Assembly: GCA_905203765.1 (NCBI GenBank)
Contig: CAJKXC010000007.1
Location: 1 to 64,000, forward strand
Reading direction: 5' to 3'
From: an uncultured Bacteroides sp.
Lineage (GTDB): Bacteria > Bacteroidota > Bacteroidia > Bacteroidales > Bacteroidaceae
Length of the DNA: 64,000 nucleotides
In this document: positions 18,178 through 28,900 of the stretch, piece after piece
Numbering within the stretch: the stretch's first letter is position 1
How the letters are laid out: each line of letters opens with the position of its first letter
Translations under genes and position numbers: made by a program
The notes under the pieces: model-generated
Told to the model about the DNA's origin: nothing
Seen by the model: only the letters and a program-made list of their open reading frames with translations
Database searches by the model: none

Positions 18178-20772
18178 ATGAAACATATGAAGCAACGATA
18201 TAACTCTTTCTTCCTATTTCTGCTATTCCTGCTCGCCTCTATCGGCGCATCTGCCCAGATAAAGGGTGTCATCACAGACTCCCTCACGCACGAACCATTG
18301 ATGTACATCACCGTGCAATACGAAGGAAAAGGCGTCGGGGGAATCTCCAATGCGAAAGGCGAATACCAAGTCGAAACCCGCAAAGGCTGGGACGAACTGA
18401 CGTTCTCTGCCGTGGGCTATGTAACCAAGAAAGTAAAGTTTGCACCCGGTACCAAAGTTCTGAACGTCAGGATGCAATCCGATGACATCATACTTTCCGA
18501 AGTCGTGGTGAAGCCCCAAAAGGAAAGATACTCCCGTAAGAATAACCCTGCCGTAGACTTTATGCGAAAGGTCATCGAGAACAAGAAGGCACTGAAGCTC
18601 GAAGAGAACGACTACTACCAATACCAGAAATACGAAAAGATGAAGATGTCCATCAACGACGTCACGCCGGAGAAGATGGAAAAAGGCATTTACAAGAAGT
18701 TCTCGTTCTTCAAGGATCAGGTTGAAGTGTCGCCCAGCACCAATAAGATGATTCTTCCCATCTCCATCAAGGAGACCGCCAGCAAGACCGTTTACCGCAA
18801 AAGTCCCAAGAGCGAAAAGACCATCATCGAAGGTATGAACTCCACCGGTATCGAGGAGTTCTTCAGTACAGGCGATATGCTGGGAACTATTCTGACCGAT
18901 GTTTTCTCCGACATCAACATCTATGATGACGATATCCGCTTACTGCAACGCCGCTTTGTCAGTCCCATCGGAAGGGGAGCCATCAGCTTCTACAAATACT
19001 ACCTGATGGACACGCTGATGGTAGACAAGCAGGAATGCGTGCACCTTACTTTCGTACCACAGAATTCGCAGGACTTCGGTTTCACCGGACATCTCTACGT
19101 AGTGAAGGACTCTACCTATGCCGTAAAGAAATGCGTCATGAATCTGCCTAAGAAGACAGGCGTCAACTTCGTGGAAAACCTCGACATCGTGCAGCAGTTC
19201 GAACAACTGCCCGACAACAACTGGGTACTGACCGATGACGACATGACCGTGGAACTGCACTTCGTGAAAGGCATACAAGGCCTTGAGGTACAACGAACCA
19301 CCAAGTACACCGATTATCAGTTCGAAGAAATAGAGCCCCGGCTCTTCCGGCTTAAAGGAAGCGTCATCAAGGAAGCCAATATGCTCTCCAAGAGCGATGA
19401 ATACTGGGCAAAAGTGCGCCAGGTGCCGCTCACCAAGAAAGAAAGTACGATGGATGTATTCATGAACCGCATCGAGCAGATACCAGGATTCAAGTACGTC
19501 ATCTTCGGTGCCAAAGCGCTGATTGAGAACTTCGTGGAGACGGGCGGCAGGAAACACCCCAGCAAATTCGACTTCGGGCCTATCAACACCACCATCACCA
19601 GCAACTACGTGAATGGTACGCGTTTCCGCCTCAGCGGTATGACCACCGGCAACCTCGACCCGCATTGGAGTTTCAGCGGATATGGCGCTTACGGTACGAA
19701 GGACAAGAAATGGTTCTACTCCGGGCAGGCGGCTTACTCTTTCAACAAACGCGAGTATGTACTTTGGGAGTTCCCCAAGCACTACCTTGCCTTCCAATAC
19801 ACCTACGACGTCATGTCTCCGATGGACAAGTACCTGGCAACGGATAAGGACAACCTATTCGTGGGCTGGAAGTGGACAACGGTAGACCAGATGTCCTATA
19901 TGCGCGATGCCACTCTGACCTATGAGTTGGAAACCAATACCGGCTTCTCCGTCAAAGCCATGGCGCGCCATCGCAACGACCAGCCTGCCGGGCAACTGCA
20001 ATACTGGAAGAACAACGGTGACATCCCCGGCGTATGGGACGAAAAGAATACATTGATGCACGACATCACCACCACGGAACTGGGCGTCACACTGCGCTAT
20101 GCTCCCGGTGAGACCTTTGTCAATACCAAGCAGCGCCGCGTGCCCGTATCGCTGGATGCTCCAACGTTCACCCTCTCCCACACCACCGGATTCAAAGGCG
20201 TGCTGGGCGGAGAATACAACTTCAACCTGACGGAAGCGAGCATCCGCAAGCGCTTCTGGTTCGGCTCATGGGGTAAACTCGACGTAACGGCGCGCGCCGG
20301 TGCGCAATGGAACACGGTTCCCTTCCCCTTGCTGAACCTACCGATGGCAAACCTTTCGTACATCACCCAGAACAACGAATCGTTCAACCTCATCAACAAC
20401 ATGGAGTTCCTGAACGACCGTTACGCTTCCCTTAACCTGAGCTACGATATGAACGGCAAGCTGTTCAACCGCATTCCCCTGCTCAAGAAGCTGAAGTGGA
20501 GAGAGATGTTCCGCGTCCGTGGACTTTGGGGAACGCTGACGGATAAAAATAACCCGTACAAGAGCAACAATTCCGATTTGTTCTTGTTCCCTATGCGCGA
20601 CGGTATGCCTACCAGCCACGTCATGGGCAATACCCCTTACATTGAAGCCAGTGTAGGTATCTACAACATCTTCAAGCTGCTGCATATCGAGTACGTTCGC
20701 CGCCTCACCTACACCGATTTACCAGGTGTCAAAAAGGGCGGCATACGGTTCATGATATTAATGATATTCTAA
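18178..20772 (+). CDS. DUF5686 outer-membrane protein with N-terminal carboxypeptidase-regulatory-like domain
   Basis: An 864-residue exported protein. A signal peptide ends near ASAQ. Residues 25-110 form a CarboxypepD_reg-like beta sandwich (GVITDSLTHEPLMYITV and later DDIILSEVVVKP), the same module that precedes plugs in Bacteroidota TonB receptors. The remaining ~750 residues match the DUF5686 type, rich in aromatic beta strands and ending GGIRFMILMIF, consistent with an outer-membrane barrel. Function is not established. It heads a run of four closely spaced genes (6-18 bp gaps) with rarA, a dehydrogenase and an EEP protein. The ATG at 18178 is preferred to a TTG six bases upstream. Confidence 0.8.
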   Translation: MKHMKQRYNSFFLFLLFLLASIGASAQIKGVITDSLTHEPLMYITVQYEGKGVGGISNAKGEYQVETRKGWDELTFSAVGYVTKKVKFAPGTKVLNVRMQSDDIILSEVVVKPQKERYSRKNNPAVDFMRKVIENKKALKLEENDYYQYQKYEKMKMSINDVTPEKMEKGIYKKFSFFKDQVEVSPSTNKMILPISIKETASKTVYRKSPKSEKTIIEGMNSTGIEEFFSTGDMLGTILTDVFSDINIYDDDIRLLQRRFVSPIGRGAISFYKYYLMDTLMVDKQECVHLTFVPQNSQDFGFTGHLYVVKDSTYAVKKCVMNLPKKTGVNFVENLDIVQQFEQLPDNNWVLTDDDMTVELHFVKGIQGLEVQRTTKYTDYQFEEIEPRLFRLKGSVIKEANMLSKSDEYWAKVRQVPLTKKESTMDVFMNRIEQIPGFKYVIFGAKALIENFVETGGRKHPSKFDFGPINTTITSNYVNGTRFRLSGMTTGNLDPHWSFSGYGAYGTKDKKWFYSGQAAYSFNKREYVLWEFPKHYLAFQYTYDVMSPMDKYLATDKDNLFVGWKWTTVDQMSYMRDATLTYELETNTGFSVKAMARHRNDQPAGQLQYWKNNGDIPGVWDEKNTLMHDITTTELGVTLRYAPGETFVNTKQRRVPVSLDAPTFTLSHTTGFKGVLGGEYNFNLTEASIRKRFWFGSWGKLDVTARAGAQWNTVPFPLLNLPMANLSYITQNNESFNLINNMEFLNDRYASLNLSYDMNGKLFNRIPLLKKLKWREMFRVRGLWGTLTDKNNPYKSNNSDLFLFPMRDGMPTSHVMGNTPYIEASVGIYNIFKLLHIEYVRRLTYTDLPGVKKGGIRFMILMIF

Positions 20773-20778
20773 AATACT

Positions 20779-22047
20779 ATGCCTCCATTAGCAGAGCGGC
20801 TTCGGCCCAAGACATTGGATGATTACATCGGTCAGAAACATTTGGTGGGACCGGGTGCAGTACTGCGCAAGATGATTGACGCAGGGCGTATCTCTTCGTT
20901 TATTCTGTGGGGACCGCCGGGAGTGGGAAAGACAACGCTGGCACAGATCATTGCCAACAAACTGGAGACTCCTTTCTATACACTCAGCGCCGTGACCAGC
21001 GGCGTGAAGGATGTGCGCGACGTGATAGAGCGCGCCAAAAGCAACCGTTTCTTTTCCCAATCAAGCCCCATACTATTTATTGACGAAATCCATCGCTTCA
21101 GCAAGTCGCAGCAGGACTCACTGCTGGGAGCGGTAGAACATGGCACCGTGACGCTGATAGGCGCTACGACAGAGAACCCGTCGTTCGAGGTAATCCGCCC
21201 GTTGTTGTCCCGTTGCCAACTCTATGTACTGAAGTCGCTGGAGAAAGACGACCTGCTGGAACTGTTGCAACGCGCCATTACCACCGACACTCTGCTGAAA
21301 GAAAGAAAGATAGAGTTGAAAGAGACTACCGCCATGCTCCGCTTCAGCGGTGGAGATGCACGGAAGTTGCTCAATATCCTCGAACTGGTGGTAGAGTCCG
21401 AAACAGAAGACCCCGTCGTCATCACCGACGAGATAGTGACCGAACGCCTGCAACAGAATCCGCTCGCCTACGATAAGGACGGCGAAATGCACTACGATAT
21501 TATCTCCGCCTTCATCAAGTCCATCCGCGGCAGCGACCCGGACGGCGCCATCTACTGGCTGGCACGCATGGTAGAAGGTGGCGAAGATCCCGCCTTCATC
21601 GCCCGCCGCCTCGTCATCTCCGCTTCGGAAGACGTCGGGCTGGCTAATCCCAATGCCTTGCTGCTTGCCAATGCCTGCTTCGACACGATTATGAAAGTGG
21701 GTTGGCCCGAAGGACGCATTCCGCTGGCAGAGACAACCATCTACCTCGCTACCAGCCCCAAGAGCAATTCGGCGTATATGGCAATCAACAATGCCCTGGA
21801 ACTGGTACGCGAAACGGGTAACCTGCCCGTCCCCCTCCACTTGCGCAATGCTCCCACCAAACTGATGAAGCAGTTGGGATATGGAGAGAAATACAAGTAT
21901 GCCCACGACTACCCCGGAAACTTTGTCAAGCAGCAATTCCTGCCGGACGAACTGAAAGACCGGCGCATCTGGGAACCGCAACTGAACGCCGCCGAGCAGA
22001 AGCATAAGGAATGGATGCAGAAGCTGTGGGGAAAAGAAAGATTTTAA
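20779..22047 (+). CDS. rarA: Replication-associated recombination protein A (clamp-loader-like AAA+ ATPase)
   Basis: A 422-residue AAA+ ATPase of the RarA/MgsA/WRNIP1 family, acting at stalled replication forks and loading onto single-strand ends. Motifs: PLAERLRPKTLDDYIGQKHL at the start, Walker A GPPGVGKTT (around residue 52), Walker B LFIDEIHRFSKSQQDSLL, sensor 1 GATTENPSFE, the arginine-finger region LLSRCQ and sensor 2 SGGDARKLLN. The C-terminal tetramerisation region includes RRLVISASEDVGLANP and HLRNAPTKLMKQLGYG, both diagnostic. It begins 6 bp after the DUF5686 gene. Confidence 0.96.
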   Translation: MPPLAERLRPKTLDDYIGQKHLVGPGAVLRKMIDAGRISSFILWGPPGVGKTTLAQIIANKLETPFYTLSAVTSGVKDVRDVIERAKSNRFFSQSSPILFIDEIHRFSKSQQDSLLGAVEHGTVTLIGATTENPSFEVIRPLLSRCQLYVLKSLEKDDLLELLQRAITTDTLLKERKIELKETTAMLRFSGGDARKLLNILELVVESETEDPVVITDEIVTERLQQNPLAYDKDGEMHYDIISAFIKSIRGSDPDGAIYWLARMVEGGEDPAFIARRLVISASEDVGLANPNALLLANACFDTIMKVGWPEGRIPLAETTIYLATSPKSNSAYMAINNALELVRETGNLPVPLHLRNAPTKLMKQLGYGEKYKYAHDYPGNFVKQQFLPDELKDRRIWEPQLNAAEQKHKEWMQKLWGKERF

Positions 22048-22065
22048 TCACTAAACAAATATAAT

Positions 22066-23022
22066 ATGAAAATAGTAGTATTAGACGGCTATGCCGCAAA
22101 TCCCGGCGACCTTTGCTGGGACGAACTGCAAGCACTGGGCGAATGTGTCATCTACGACCGCACCGCCCCTGCCGAAGTGTTGGAACGCTCTGCCGGCGCA
22201 GAAATCCTGCTCACCAACAAGACAGTACTTACAGCCGAACACATGGCTGCACTACCCGAATTGAAATACATCGGTGTACTCGCTACCGGATATAACATTG
22301 TAGACATCGACGCCGCCAAAGAGCGTGGCATCGTCGTCACCAACATTCCGGCTTACAGCACCGACTCCGTAGCACAGATGGTCTTTGCCCACATCCTGAA
22401 TATTGCCCAGCAGGTGCAACACCACTCCGAAGAGGTGCGCAAAGGACGCTGGTCTGCCAGCAAGGACTTCTGCTTCTGGGACACTCCCCTCATCGAGCTG
22501 CGCGGAAAGAAGCTCGGCATCGTCGGGCTGGGACATACCGGTTTCACCACTGCCCGCATTGCTATCGGCTTCGGCATGCAGGTATGCGCCTATACTTCCA
22601 AAACCAACTTCCAGCTACCCCCCGAAGTCCGCAAGAAGGAGTTGGACGAACTGTTCCGCGAATGCGACATCATCAGCCTGCACTGCCCCCTCACCGACTC
22701 CACCCGCGAGCTGGTGAATGCCGAGCGGCTCAAAATGATGAAGCCCACCGCCTTCCTCATCAACACCGGCCGCGGCCCGCTCATCAACGAGCAAGCCCTT
22801 GCCGATGCCTTGAACAACGGTACCATCTATGCCGCCGGTCTGGATGTCCTCTCCCAAGAGCCTCCCCGTGCCGACAACCCGCTGCTCACTGCCCGCAACT
22901 GCTACATCACCCCGCACATAGCCTGGGCAAGTACCGCCGCACGCGAACGGTTGATGCAAGTCATGCTTGCCAACATCAAGGCATACCTCGATGGGAAAGT
23001 AGTCAATAACGTTGCCAAATAA
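22066..23022 (+). CDS. D-isomer-specific 2-hydroxyacid dehydrogenase
   Basis: A 318-residue NAD(P)-dependent oxidoreductase, most like glycerate/hydroxypyruvate-type enzymes. Rossmann motif GIVGLGHTG (around residue 147), substrate/cofactor arginine in INTGRGPLINE, the glutamate in VLSQEPP and the catalytic histidine in ITPHIAWAS make the Arg-Glu-His triad complete. The N-terminal MKIVVLDGYAANPGDLCW is typical of Bacteroidota members. The substrate cannot be fixed from sequence. Gaps of 18 bp upstream and 12 bp downstream indicate co-transcription with rarA and the EEP-family gene. Confidence 0.9.
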   Translation: MKIVVLDGYAANPGDLCWDELQALGECVIYDRTAPAEVLERSAGAEILLTNKTVLTAEHMAALPELKYIGVLATGYNIVDIDAAKERGIVVTNIPAYSTDSVAQMVFAHILNIAQQVQHHSEEVRKGRWSASKDFCFWDTPLIELRGKKLGIVGLGHTGFTTARIAIGFGMQVCAYTSKTNFQLPPEVRKKELDELFRECDIISLHCPLTDSTRELVNAERLKMMKPTAFLINTGRGPLINEQALADALNNGTIYAAGLDVLSQEPPRADNPLLTARNCYITPHIAWASTAARERLMQVMLANIKAYLDGKVVNNVAK

Positions 23023-23034
23023 GTATTCAGTGAA

Positions 23035-24150
23035 ATGGGAAAATCTGCCGTCAAAGGGCTTTTCTATATCTGCCTGATAGTAGCCACCTTCGTTCTGGCT
23101 GCTATCACCGTTGTAGCCGCCTTCTCCGGGAGTGTGGCTCCGGTCGATTCCGTCATCATGCCGCTGTTGGGGCTGGCTGTGCCCGTCCTGCTTATCTGCA
23201 ACCTGTTGGTAGCCCTCTGCTGGGGGCTGGCACGCAAGTGCTGGGCACTGGTTCCGTTGGTAGCCTTTCTTTGCAACTGGAACTATCTGACGTCTGTCGT
23301 CCAGTTCCATTCGTCCAAGAAAAAGACGACTACGGGCAAGTACCTGAAGATAGCTACCTACAACATACATAGCTTCGGCAACGAAATCACCGGCTATTCC
23401 TGCAAGGAACTGGCTAAGTATATGCAGCAGGAGCAAGTCGATGTACTTTGCTTCCAGGAGTTCGGGGACAACCGTTACTTCCCGATGGACAGCATCCGGC
23501 AGGCACTCTCACACTGGCAATATTCGCTTATCCCTTCCGAGGATTCCATCCGCGGCGTGCTTCCCATTGCCGTATTCAGCCGCTATCCGGTGGTGAACGA
23601 GCGCTTCATCACCTATCAGAACAGTGCTAATTGCAGTATGATGTGCGACGTAGTGCTGGGAACAGATACCGTCCGCCTGCTCAACAACCACTTGCAGACC
23701 ACCAGCGTCAGCCAGAAGCGCAGGAAGTGGGAACGCGAACTTGCCACCACCGACGATACCCGCCGCGAAGTGCAAGTAGCCAAAGATGCCGCAGGCACTC
23801 TGCACGAAAACTTCGTGAAACGTGCCACGCAGACATACGTCATCAGCCACTATGTCAAGACCAGCCCCCACCCCGTTCTGGTATGCGGCGACTTCAACTC
23901 GATCCCCTCTTCTTATACCTACCATCATTTGAGGAAGAACCTCAAAGACGGTTTTCGGACTGCCGGAAACGGATATATGTACACTTACCGTTATGCCAAG
24001 CATATGTTGCGCATCGACTACATATTCCATTCCCCCCGTCTGAAAGGTATCAGTTACTATTCGCCCAACCTGGATTTGTGCAGCGACCATAACCCGGTGG
24101 TTATGGAAGTGGAACTCCCCAAACCTTCTGCAGCGTCACTTCACAAGTGA
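23035..24150 (+). CDS. Membrane-anchored endonuclease/exonuclease/phosphatase family protein
   Basis: A 371-residue protein with two or three N-terminal membrane helices (residues 8-95) followed by an EEP catalytic domain. Metal and phosphate-site motifs: IATYNIHSFG (Asn), CFQEFGDN (Glu), LLNNHLQT (His), VCGDFNSIPSS (Asp/Asn) and SDHNPVVMEVEL (Asp-His). The family covers DNases, sphingomyelinases and sugar-lipid phosphatases, so the substrate is open. The domain is probably periplasmic. The last seven codons and the stop are the first unit of a 22-bp repeat array, so the array generates the C-terminal residues AASLHK. Confidence 0.85.
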   Translation: MGKSAVKGLFYICLIVATFVLAAITVVAAFSGSVAPVDSVIMPLLGLAVPVLLICNLLVALCWGLARKCWALVPLVAFLCNWNYLTSVVQFHSSKKKTTTGKYLKIATYNIHSFGNEITGYSCKELAKYMQQEQVDVLCFQEFGDNRYFPMDSIRQALSHWQYSLIPSEDSIRGVLPIAVFSRYPVVNERFITYQNSANCSMMCDVVLGTDTVRLLNNHLQTTSVSQKRRKWERELATTDDTRREVQVAKDAAGTLHENFVKRATQTYVISHYVKTSPHPVLVCGDFNSIPSSYTYHHLRKNLKDGFRTAGNGYMYTYRYAKHMLRIDYIFHSPRLKGISYYSPNLDLCSDHNPVVMEVELPKPSAASLHK

Positions 24151-24282
24151 TGCAGCGTCACTGCATATGTGATGCAGTATCACTGCAAAGGTTATGCAGT
24201 GGCACTGCAAAGCATTTGCAGTAGTACTGCAACCGTTTTGCAGCAGCACTGCAAAGTATATGCAACAACTTTGCAGTGCTTG
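24129..24282. repeat. Seven-unit 22-bp palindromic repeat array (array 2)
   Basis: Seven consecutive 22-bp units start at 24129, 24151, 24173, 24195, 24217, 24239 and 24261, with no indels. The common unit is TGCAG-N5-ACTGCA plus a 7-bp variable linker. The core is an odd palindrome: unit 4 reads tgcagtg-g-cactgca. Unit 1 ends exactly on the TGA stop codon of the EEP gene. The linkers share aag and a T/A-rich end but are otherwise variable. About 60 bp further on comes the terminator at 24345. Open frames through the array are not coding. Confidence 0.9.
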
Positions 24283-24344
24283 TCTATTAAACTGTAAAAG
24301 TCGTCAACCGACAAGGCATAACACGGCTATTAAACACAAAAAAA

Positions 24345-24376
24345 GAGGTTGTGTCTTGCCGACACAACCTCTTTTT
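24345..24376. terminator. Bidirectional intrinsic terminator
   Basis: Perfect 11-bp stem gaggttgtgtc (24345-24355) with gacacaacctc (24361-24371), 5-nt loop. Five T follow on the plus strand, and the minus strand reads into seven T (24338-24344). It ends both the plus-strand rarA unit and the minus-strand TonB receptor/BACON unit. Confidence 0.9.
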
Positions 24377-24395
24377 CTGTATTATTCAGTATCTC

Positions 24396-25886
24396 TTATT
24401 CAGTCACCTTAGAACAGAAGACTCCTTTACCTACCTGAGCAGTGCCGTTGTAGCCGGCACGTGTACCGATAATAGTAATTTTGTCACCCTCAACTAAATT
24501 AAGTGTCTCAAACTGTTTGCTTGCGCCGTTCCAGCCCGTGGCCAGACCATAGACATATACCGTACCGCTTTCATCTACAATGTCAAAGTTGCCATAAGTA
24601 GTACTTGTGATATTCGATATCGCACCGGTCAATTGGTAATATTGTAAAGAGTTTTCTTCTGCTTCAAGGAATTCAGCCACAGTTACCGGAATCACACTTT
24701 TCACTTCCTCAATAGTAGCGTTCGTCATCTGTGCAGTTTCTTTATATTCGGCACGTGGACCCACGAGTGTTACAACATCACCGACTTTGATACCCTTGTC
24801 AGCAAAACCATCAGCACCATAGATATACACTTCACCCGAGAAGTCCTTAATATAAATATTACCATATTTCTCGTTGGCAATCTGAGTTACAATTCCACTT
24901 ACGCGGTATTGTGTCAAGCCCACTTCAGCAGCAATGAATTCCTCCACTGTGGCTTCAATGACAGAGCCCTTCTGTGAAAGTTCAGTCTTACTTGTGTATT
25001 CTTTTTTGCCATCAGTAGTACGGAATGTAATAGTTGTTGAGCGATCACCACCTTCGTTTTTAGCAGCACGGAACTTCACACAAGCATCTGTACCTTTCTG
25101 GTCGATAGACTCAATAGACAACCATTCCTTAGCATCTTCCGGAATTTCTACAGAAACACCGTTACCTTTGGTGATGAGGTATGCTTCAAAGATACCACCC
25201 TCCGGGAGAAGTACATCATTGTAAACAGAGTCAACCTTGATGAGCGATTTGTTGATGTTAAGCACAGTAACGTTCACCAGCTCAACAGTGGAACCGTAGG
25301 TCGTTTTCGGTCCCTGCACGGTTACTTCGTCACCTTCTTCCAGACCAAGGCTGGCAAAGTTCTTCTCAGCGCCCTTCGCATCTAAAGTGCCATAGATATA
25401 AATCGAACCGGTGGCATCTACCAAATCCCAGTTTCCGTATGTAGTATTGGAGATATTGGACACAACGCCGGTCACTTTATAATTCTTCTTATCGGGACCG
25501 GCTATCACCTCGGCGCAAGTAGCTTCCGAAATAACCGGCAGACCTTGCATGATAGTCAGATACTGAGTTTCGTTGCCACTGGTCAACTTAAGTTCCGCCG
25601 AACGACCATCAATGGCTTCATCGGCAGAGAATGTGATGGTGCTTTCGCCTTGAGATCCTTGAGTAGTAGAGATGGCAAGCCAATCTGCTTTGTCGTTACC
25701 GGTGATTACCCAGTCAGCCTTCGATTCGATGGTGAGGGAAGCGCTACCTCCTTCTACCGGCAATGCAATATATGATTGTGATACTTTCAAACCCGCCAAA
25801 GCTGCCGCATCATCGTCTGAGCAGCTTGTGAAAAGAGTCATCACAACAGCAAACGCTATAAAAATATAATTCTTCATATTCTTCAA
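24396..25886 (-). CDS. BACON-domain lipoprotein with three OB-fold-like repeats
   Basis: A 496-residue lipoprotein with lipobox cysteine 22 (LFTSC) followed by SDDD, a usual Bacteroides surface-export-type acidic tail. Residues ~30-115 form a BACON domain (ADWVITGNDKADWLAISTTQ). Three OB-fold-like repeats follow at about 120-210, 310-390 and 400-490. Each has the pattern TGVVSNI..TTYGNWDLVD..GSIYIYG, then G-D-V/I-T-V..GP/R..Y..TAQ. A second BACON-like segment (residues 215-305) separates repeats 1 and 2. The protein lies 18 bp downstream of a TonB receptor gene and is probably its surface partner. Ligand unknown; the architecture points to adhesion or capture rather than catalysis. Start might be codon 4. 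Confidence 0.8.
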   Translation of the reverse strand: MKNMKNYIFIAFAVVMTLFTSCSDDDAAALAGLKVSQSYIALPVEGGSASLTIESKADWVITGNDKADWLAISTTQGSQGESTITFSADEAIDGRSAELKLTSGNETQYLTIMQGLPVISEATCAEVIAGPDKKNYKVTGVVSNISNTTYGNWDLVDATGSIYIYGTLDAKGAEKNFASLGLEEGDEVTVQGPKTTYGSTVELVNVTVLNINKSLIKVDSVYNDVLLPEGGIFEAYLITKGNGVSVEIPEDAKEWLSIESIDQKGTDACVKFRAAKNEGGDRSTTITFRTTDGKKEYTSKTELSQKGSVIEATVEEFIAAEVGLTQYRVSGIVTQIANEKYGNIYIKDFSGEVYIYGADGFADKGIKVGDVVTLVGPRAEYKETAQMTNATIEEVKSVIPVTVAEFLEAEENSLQYYQLTGAISNITSTTYGNFDIVDESGTVYVYGLATGWNGASKQFETLNLVEGDKITIIGTRAGYNGTAQVGKGVFCSKVTE

Positions 25887-25904
25887 TTATTCTTAAATTG
25901 ATAA

Positions 25905-28900
25905 TCAGTTAAAACAATACTTAATGCCGATAGAAGCATACCAGCACTGACCAATAGAATGATTAAGTGTCCAAGTCTTCGTGTTACCATCTATCGACTT
26001 TGGAGTTGAGAACGTAGCTACACCGTCGGCATCTACACCTTCGTACTTCAAGATACGAGCATCGGAACCAATGGCGGGATTCAGATATTTGCTGACACCC
26101 CAACTGGAATTGAAGAAATTGAGCACGTTCTTCATGTCAAAGCTCAACTGCAATGTGTGTTTGGCACCAGCCACGTTCAAGCTGAAGTCGTGCTTATAAG
26201 ACAAGTCTATGCGGTGTACCCAAGGAGAATAAAGGCTGTTAGGTTCAGCATATTTACCTTGATTATTCTTCAGATAAGAGTTACCGTGTACATAATCCAT
26301 AAAGCGTGTCTTGTCATCCTCGCTAACGAAACGGAAAGATCCGTCTGCCACTTGCTTGTCGGTAGGAATATAAACAGCATCGTAATTGTAACCATCACCG
26401 TTCATATCGTTGGCCAGCATATAAGAGTAATTATAGCCACCACGCCATGTCTCGTAAATCAAGCTATAGTGGTTGCCGCTCTTATCGTTGATGGTAGCAC
26501 TGGCAATGAAACGATCCGGAGTAACATTAAGACCGTTGTGCAGACGGAAGTTGTTCACACCTTCGTAAGTAGAAAGGTAGTTAAGTACAGACGAAGCGTT
26601 AGAACCCGGAAGTGAAGTCACCTCTTTGGATACAGTATGTGTATAGGCAGCCATCAAATAAATCCATTCGGCAGGTCTTGCGTTCACAGTCATGCTCGTT
26701 GACCATCCGTAGCCGCGGCTCGTATTCTCAAGCATGTAGGCGCTGGGCAAATTCTTACCGGCTGCGTCGGTATAAGTAGCGTCAGAAGGGAAAACGGGAC
26801 GGTTGTCAGCACCGTTGAAGCGGGTAAAGCCGCTGATATCCCTTTGGCTCCAATCCGTCAACATGGCTGCATTGATAGTCTTGTTGAAGATTCCTTCTAC
26901 TGTAACACTCAATGGGAATGACACAGGCACTGTATAATCTACTGCAATCGAAGTCTTCCAAACTTGTGGCATCTTAAAGTCAGGGTCAATACCACAAATA
27001 GATGAAGGAACGGTACCCTCTTCCGGTGTGATTGTCTGAGGATAACCCAAACTGTAAATCTTATCTTTCAGAGCTTCTGTAGAAAGAATGCCCCCCTTGA
27101 ATTCATCCATTGTGAAGCCTCTATCTGCTGCATTTTTGGCATTGATCTGTGCCTGATATTGCACCATACCGCCATTGGTAGGCATATTAGTAAAGAACAC
27201 CAAAGGCAAACGTCCTGAGAACAAACCGGTACCACCACGTACCTTCAGGCTCTTGTCTCCCAATACATCCCAAGTGAAACCTACACGGGGAGAGATCGTC
27301 AATGAGCTTCCCGGCCATTTACCTGTATCAATATGGCGGCCGTTGTAGTCAAGATCAAGAATCGCATTGTTGGTCATCAAGTCACCATTATCAAAGAAGA
27401 GTCCATCGAAACGCAAACCTGCTGTAACCTTGAAATCAGTACGTACGTTCCATTCGTCTTGCAAATAGGCACCCAATTTACTAAATTGGACACGTGATGC
27501 CGGCTCGTTTTCACCATTATATCCGTATGTCAGACATACGATTTCCGGAGCGGCGCCTGAGAAGAAGTCGTCCATGCTGGTATAGCGATAATATCCTGTT
27601 CCGTTACGGAGATACTGGTTGTCGGCCATTTGATGTTCATAGTTCAAACCTGCCATGATTTTATGGTTACCCAGATAGTAGGTCACGTCATCCTTAATAT
27701 TCCACACGGTGTTGTGAACAGCGTTGTTGTAAGTGAAAAGTTCCTCACCCAAAGAAATATAGTTCTGATCGTCCTTCAAGATGTCGATGAAAGGGAATAC
27801 ACTGGAGTTCGTACCACGCACGTCATCCAGCTTAGAGTATGTGGCCAATAATTGGTTTGACAAGTTATCTGATAAACGGCTATTGAGGTCAAAAGAGAAA
27901 GAATGTACCAAGTTGTCCGAAGAATACATGGAGTTGGCATAGGACATGGCATACTGTGAAGTACGACTGCCCGACATACGTGTACCACCATCCATAGAGC
28001 TGGCGTTAGGAGCAAGCCAAACAGTGTTCTTGGTATAGTTGTAGCGCAAAGCCAAGTGATGGTTATTGGTAATGTTCCAGTCCAAACGAGCCAAGAGTTT
28101 GGAGTTCTTCGTATCAGACGGGAAACTTGTGAACGAACCGGTGTCATAGCCATATTTATCTTTTACGAAATCGGATACCCGTTGCAGGTCGGCAACAGTA
28201 GCACGTGACAAGAAGGCATCCGGATCGGCAACACCATCTTCCGAGGCACGCCAACGGTTAGCGATGGTAGGAGTCTTTTGCAACTCACCGTTCGCAAAGA
28301 AAAAGAGTTTGTTCTTTATGATAGGGCCACCTATTGTGAAACCGTAGGTAGTAGATTGGTCTTTCTCGCGAGCACCGGCTATGGTTTCACGGTCAACGGC
28401 ATCGCCGCGCATATTTTCATTTTGGTGGTAAATATAAGCCGTACCTTTATAAGTATTAGTACCCGATTTGGTAATGGCATTTATACCACCTCCGATGAAG
28501 TTAGTCTGGCGTACATCAAATGGAGAGATAACCACCTGAATTTCGTCAATTGCCTCGATAGATACAGGATTACCGCCACCGGGCAAGTTGGAGCTCAAAC
28601 CGAAGTTGTTGTTGAAGTTGGCACCATCAATTGTGAAATTGGCAGTACGACCGTCAGATCCTGCAAACGACATTCCGTTGCCACCATAAGCAGATAAACG
28701 AGAATAGTCGGTAATACTACGGCTTACAGAAGGCATGTTCACAATCTGAGTATTGGAAATATTGGTTGTTGCTCCAGTCTTCTCGGTAGAGAACTTCGTT
28801 TTTTGAGCTGTAACCACTACTTCCTGAAGAAGTTCGGAAGACTCACCCAATTGCGCATCTATATTATAAACTTCACCCAATTGAAGAGTTACCTCCTTAA

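Noticed and set aside
24129..24282. CRISPR array
   Set aside because: Seven regular units might suggest one, but there is no constant repeat alternating with unique spacers; the 22-bp unit is degenerate throughout, palindromic, and there are no cas genes.
24194..24412. 72-codon plus-strand frame in array 2
   Set aside because: The translation only mirrors the 22-bp repeat and reads through the bidirectional terminator into the antisense of the BACON gene.
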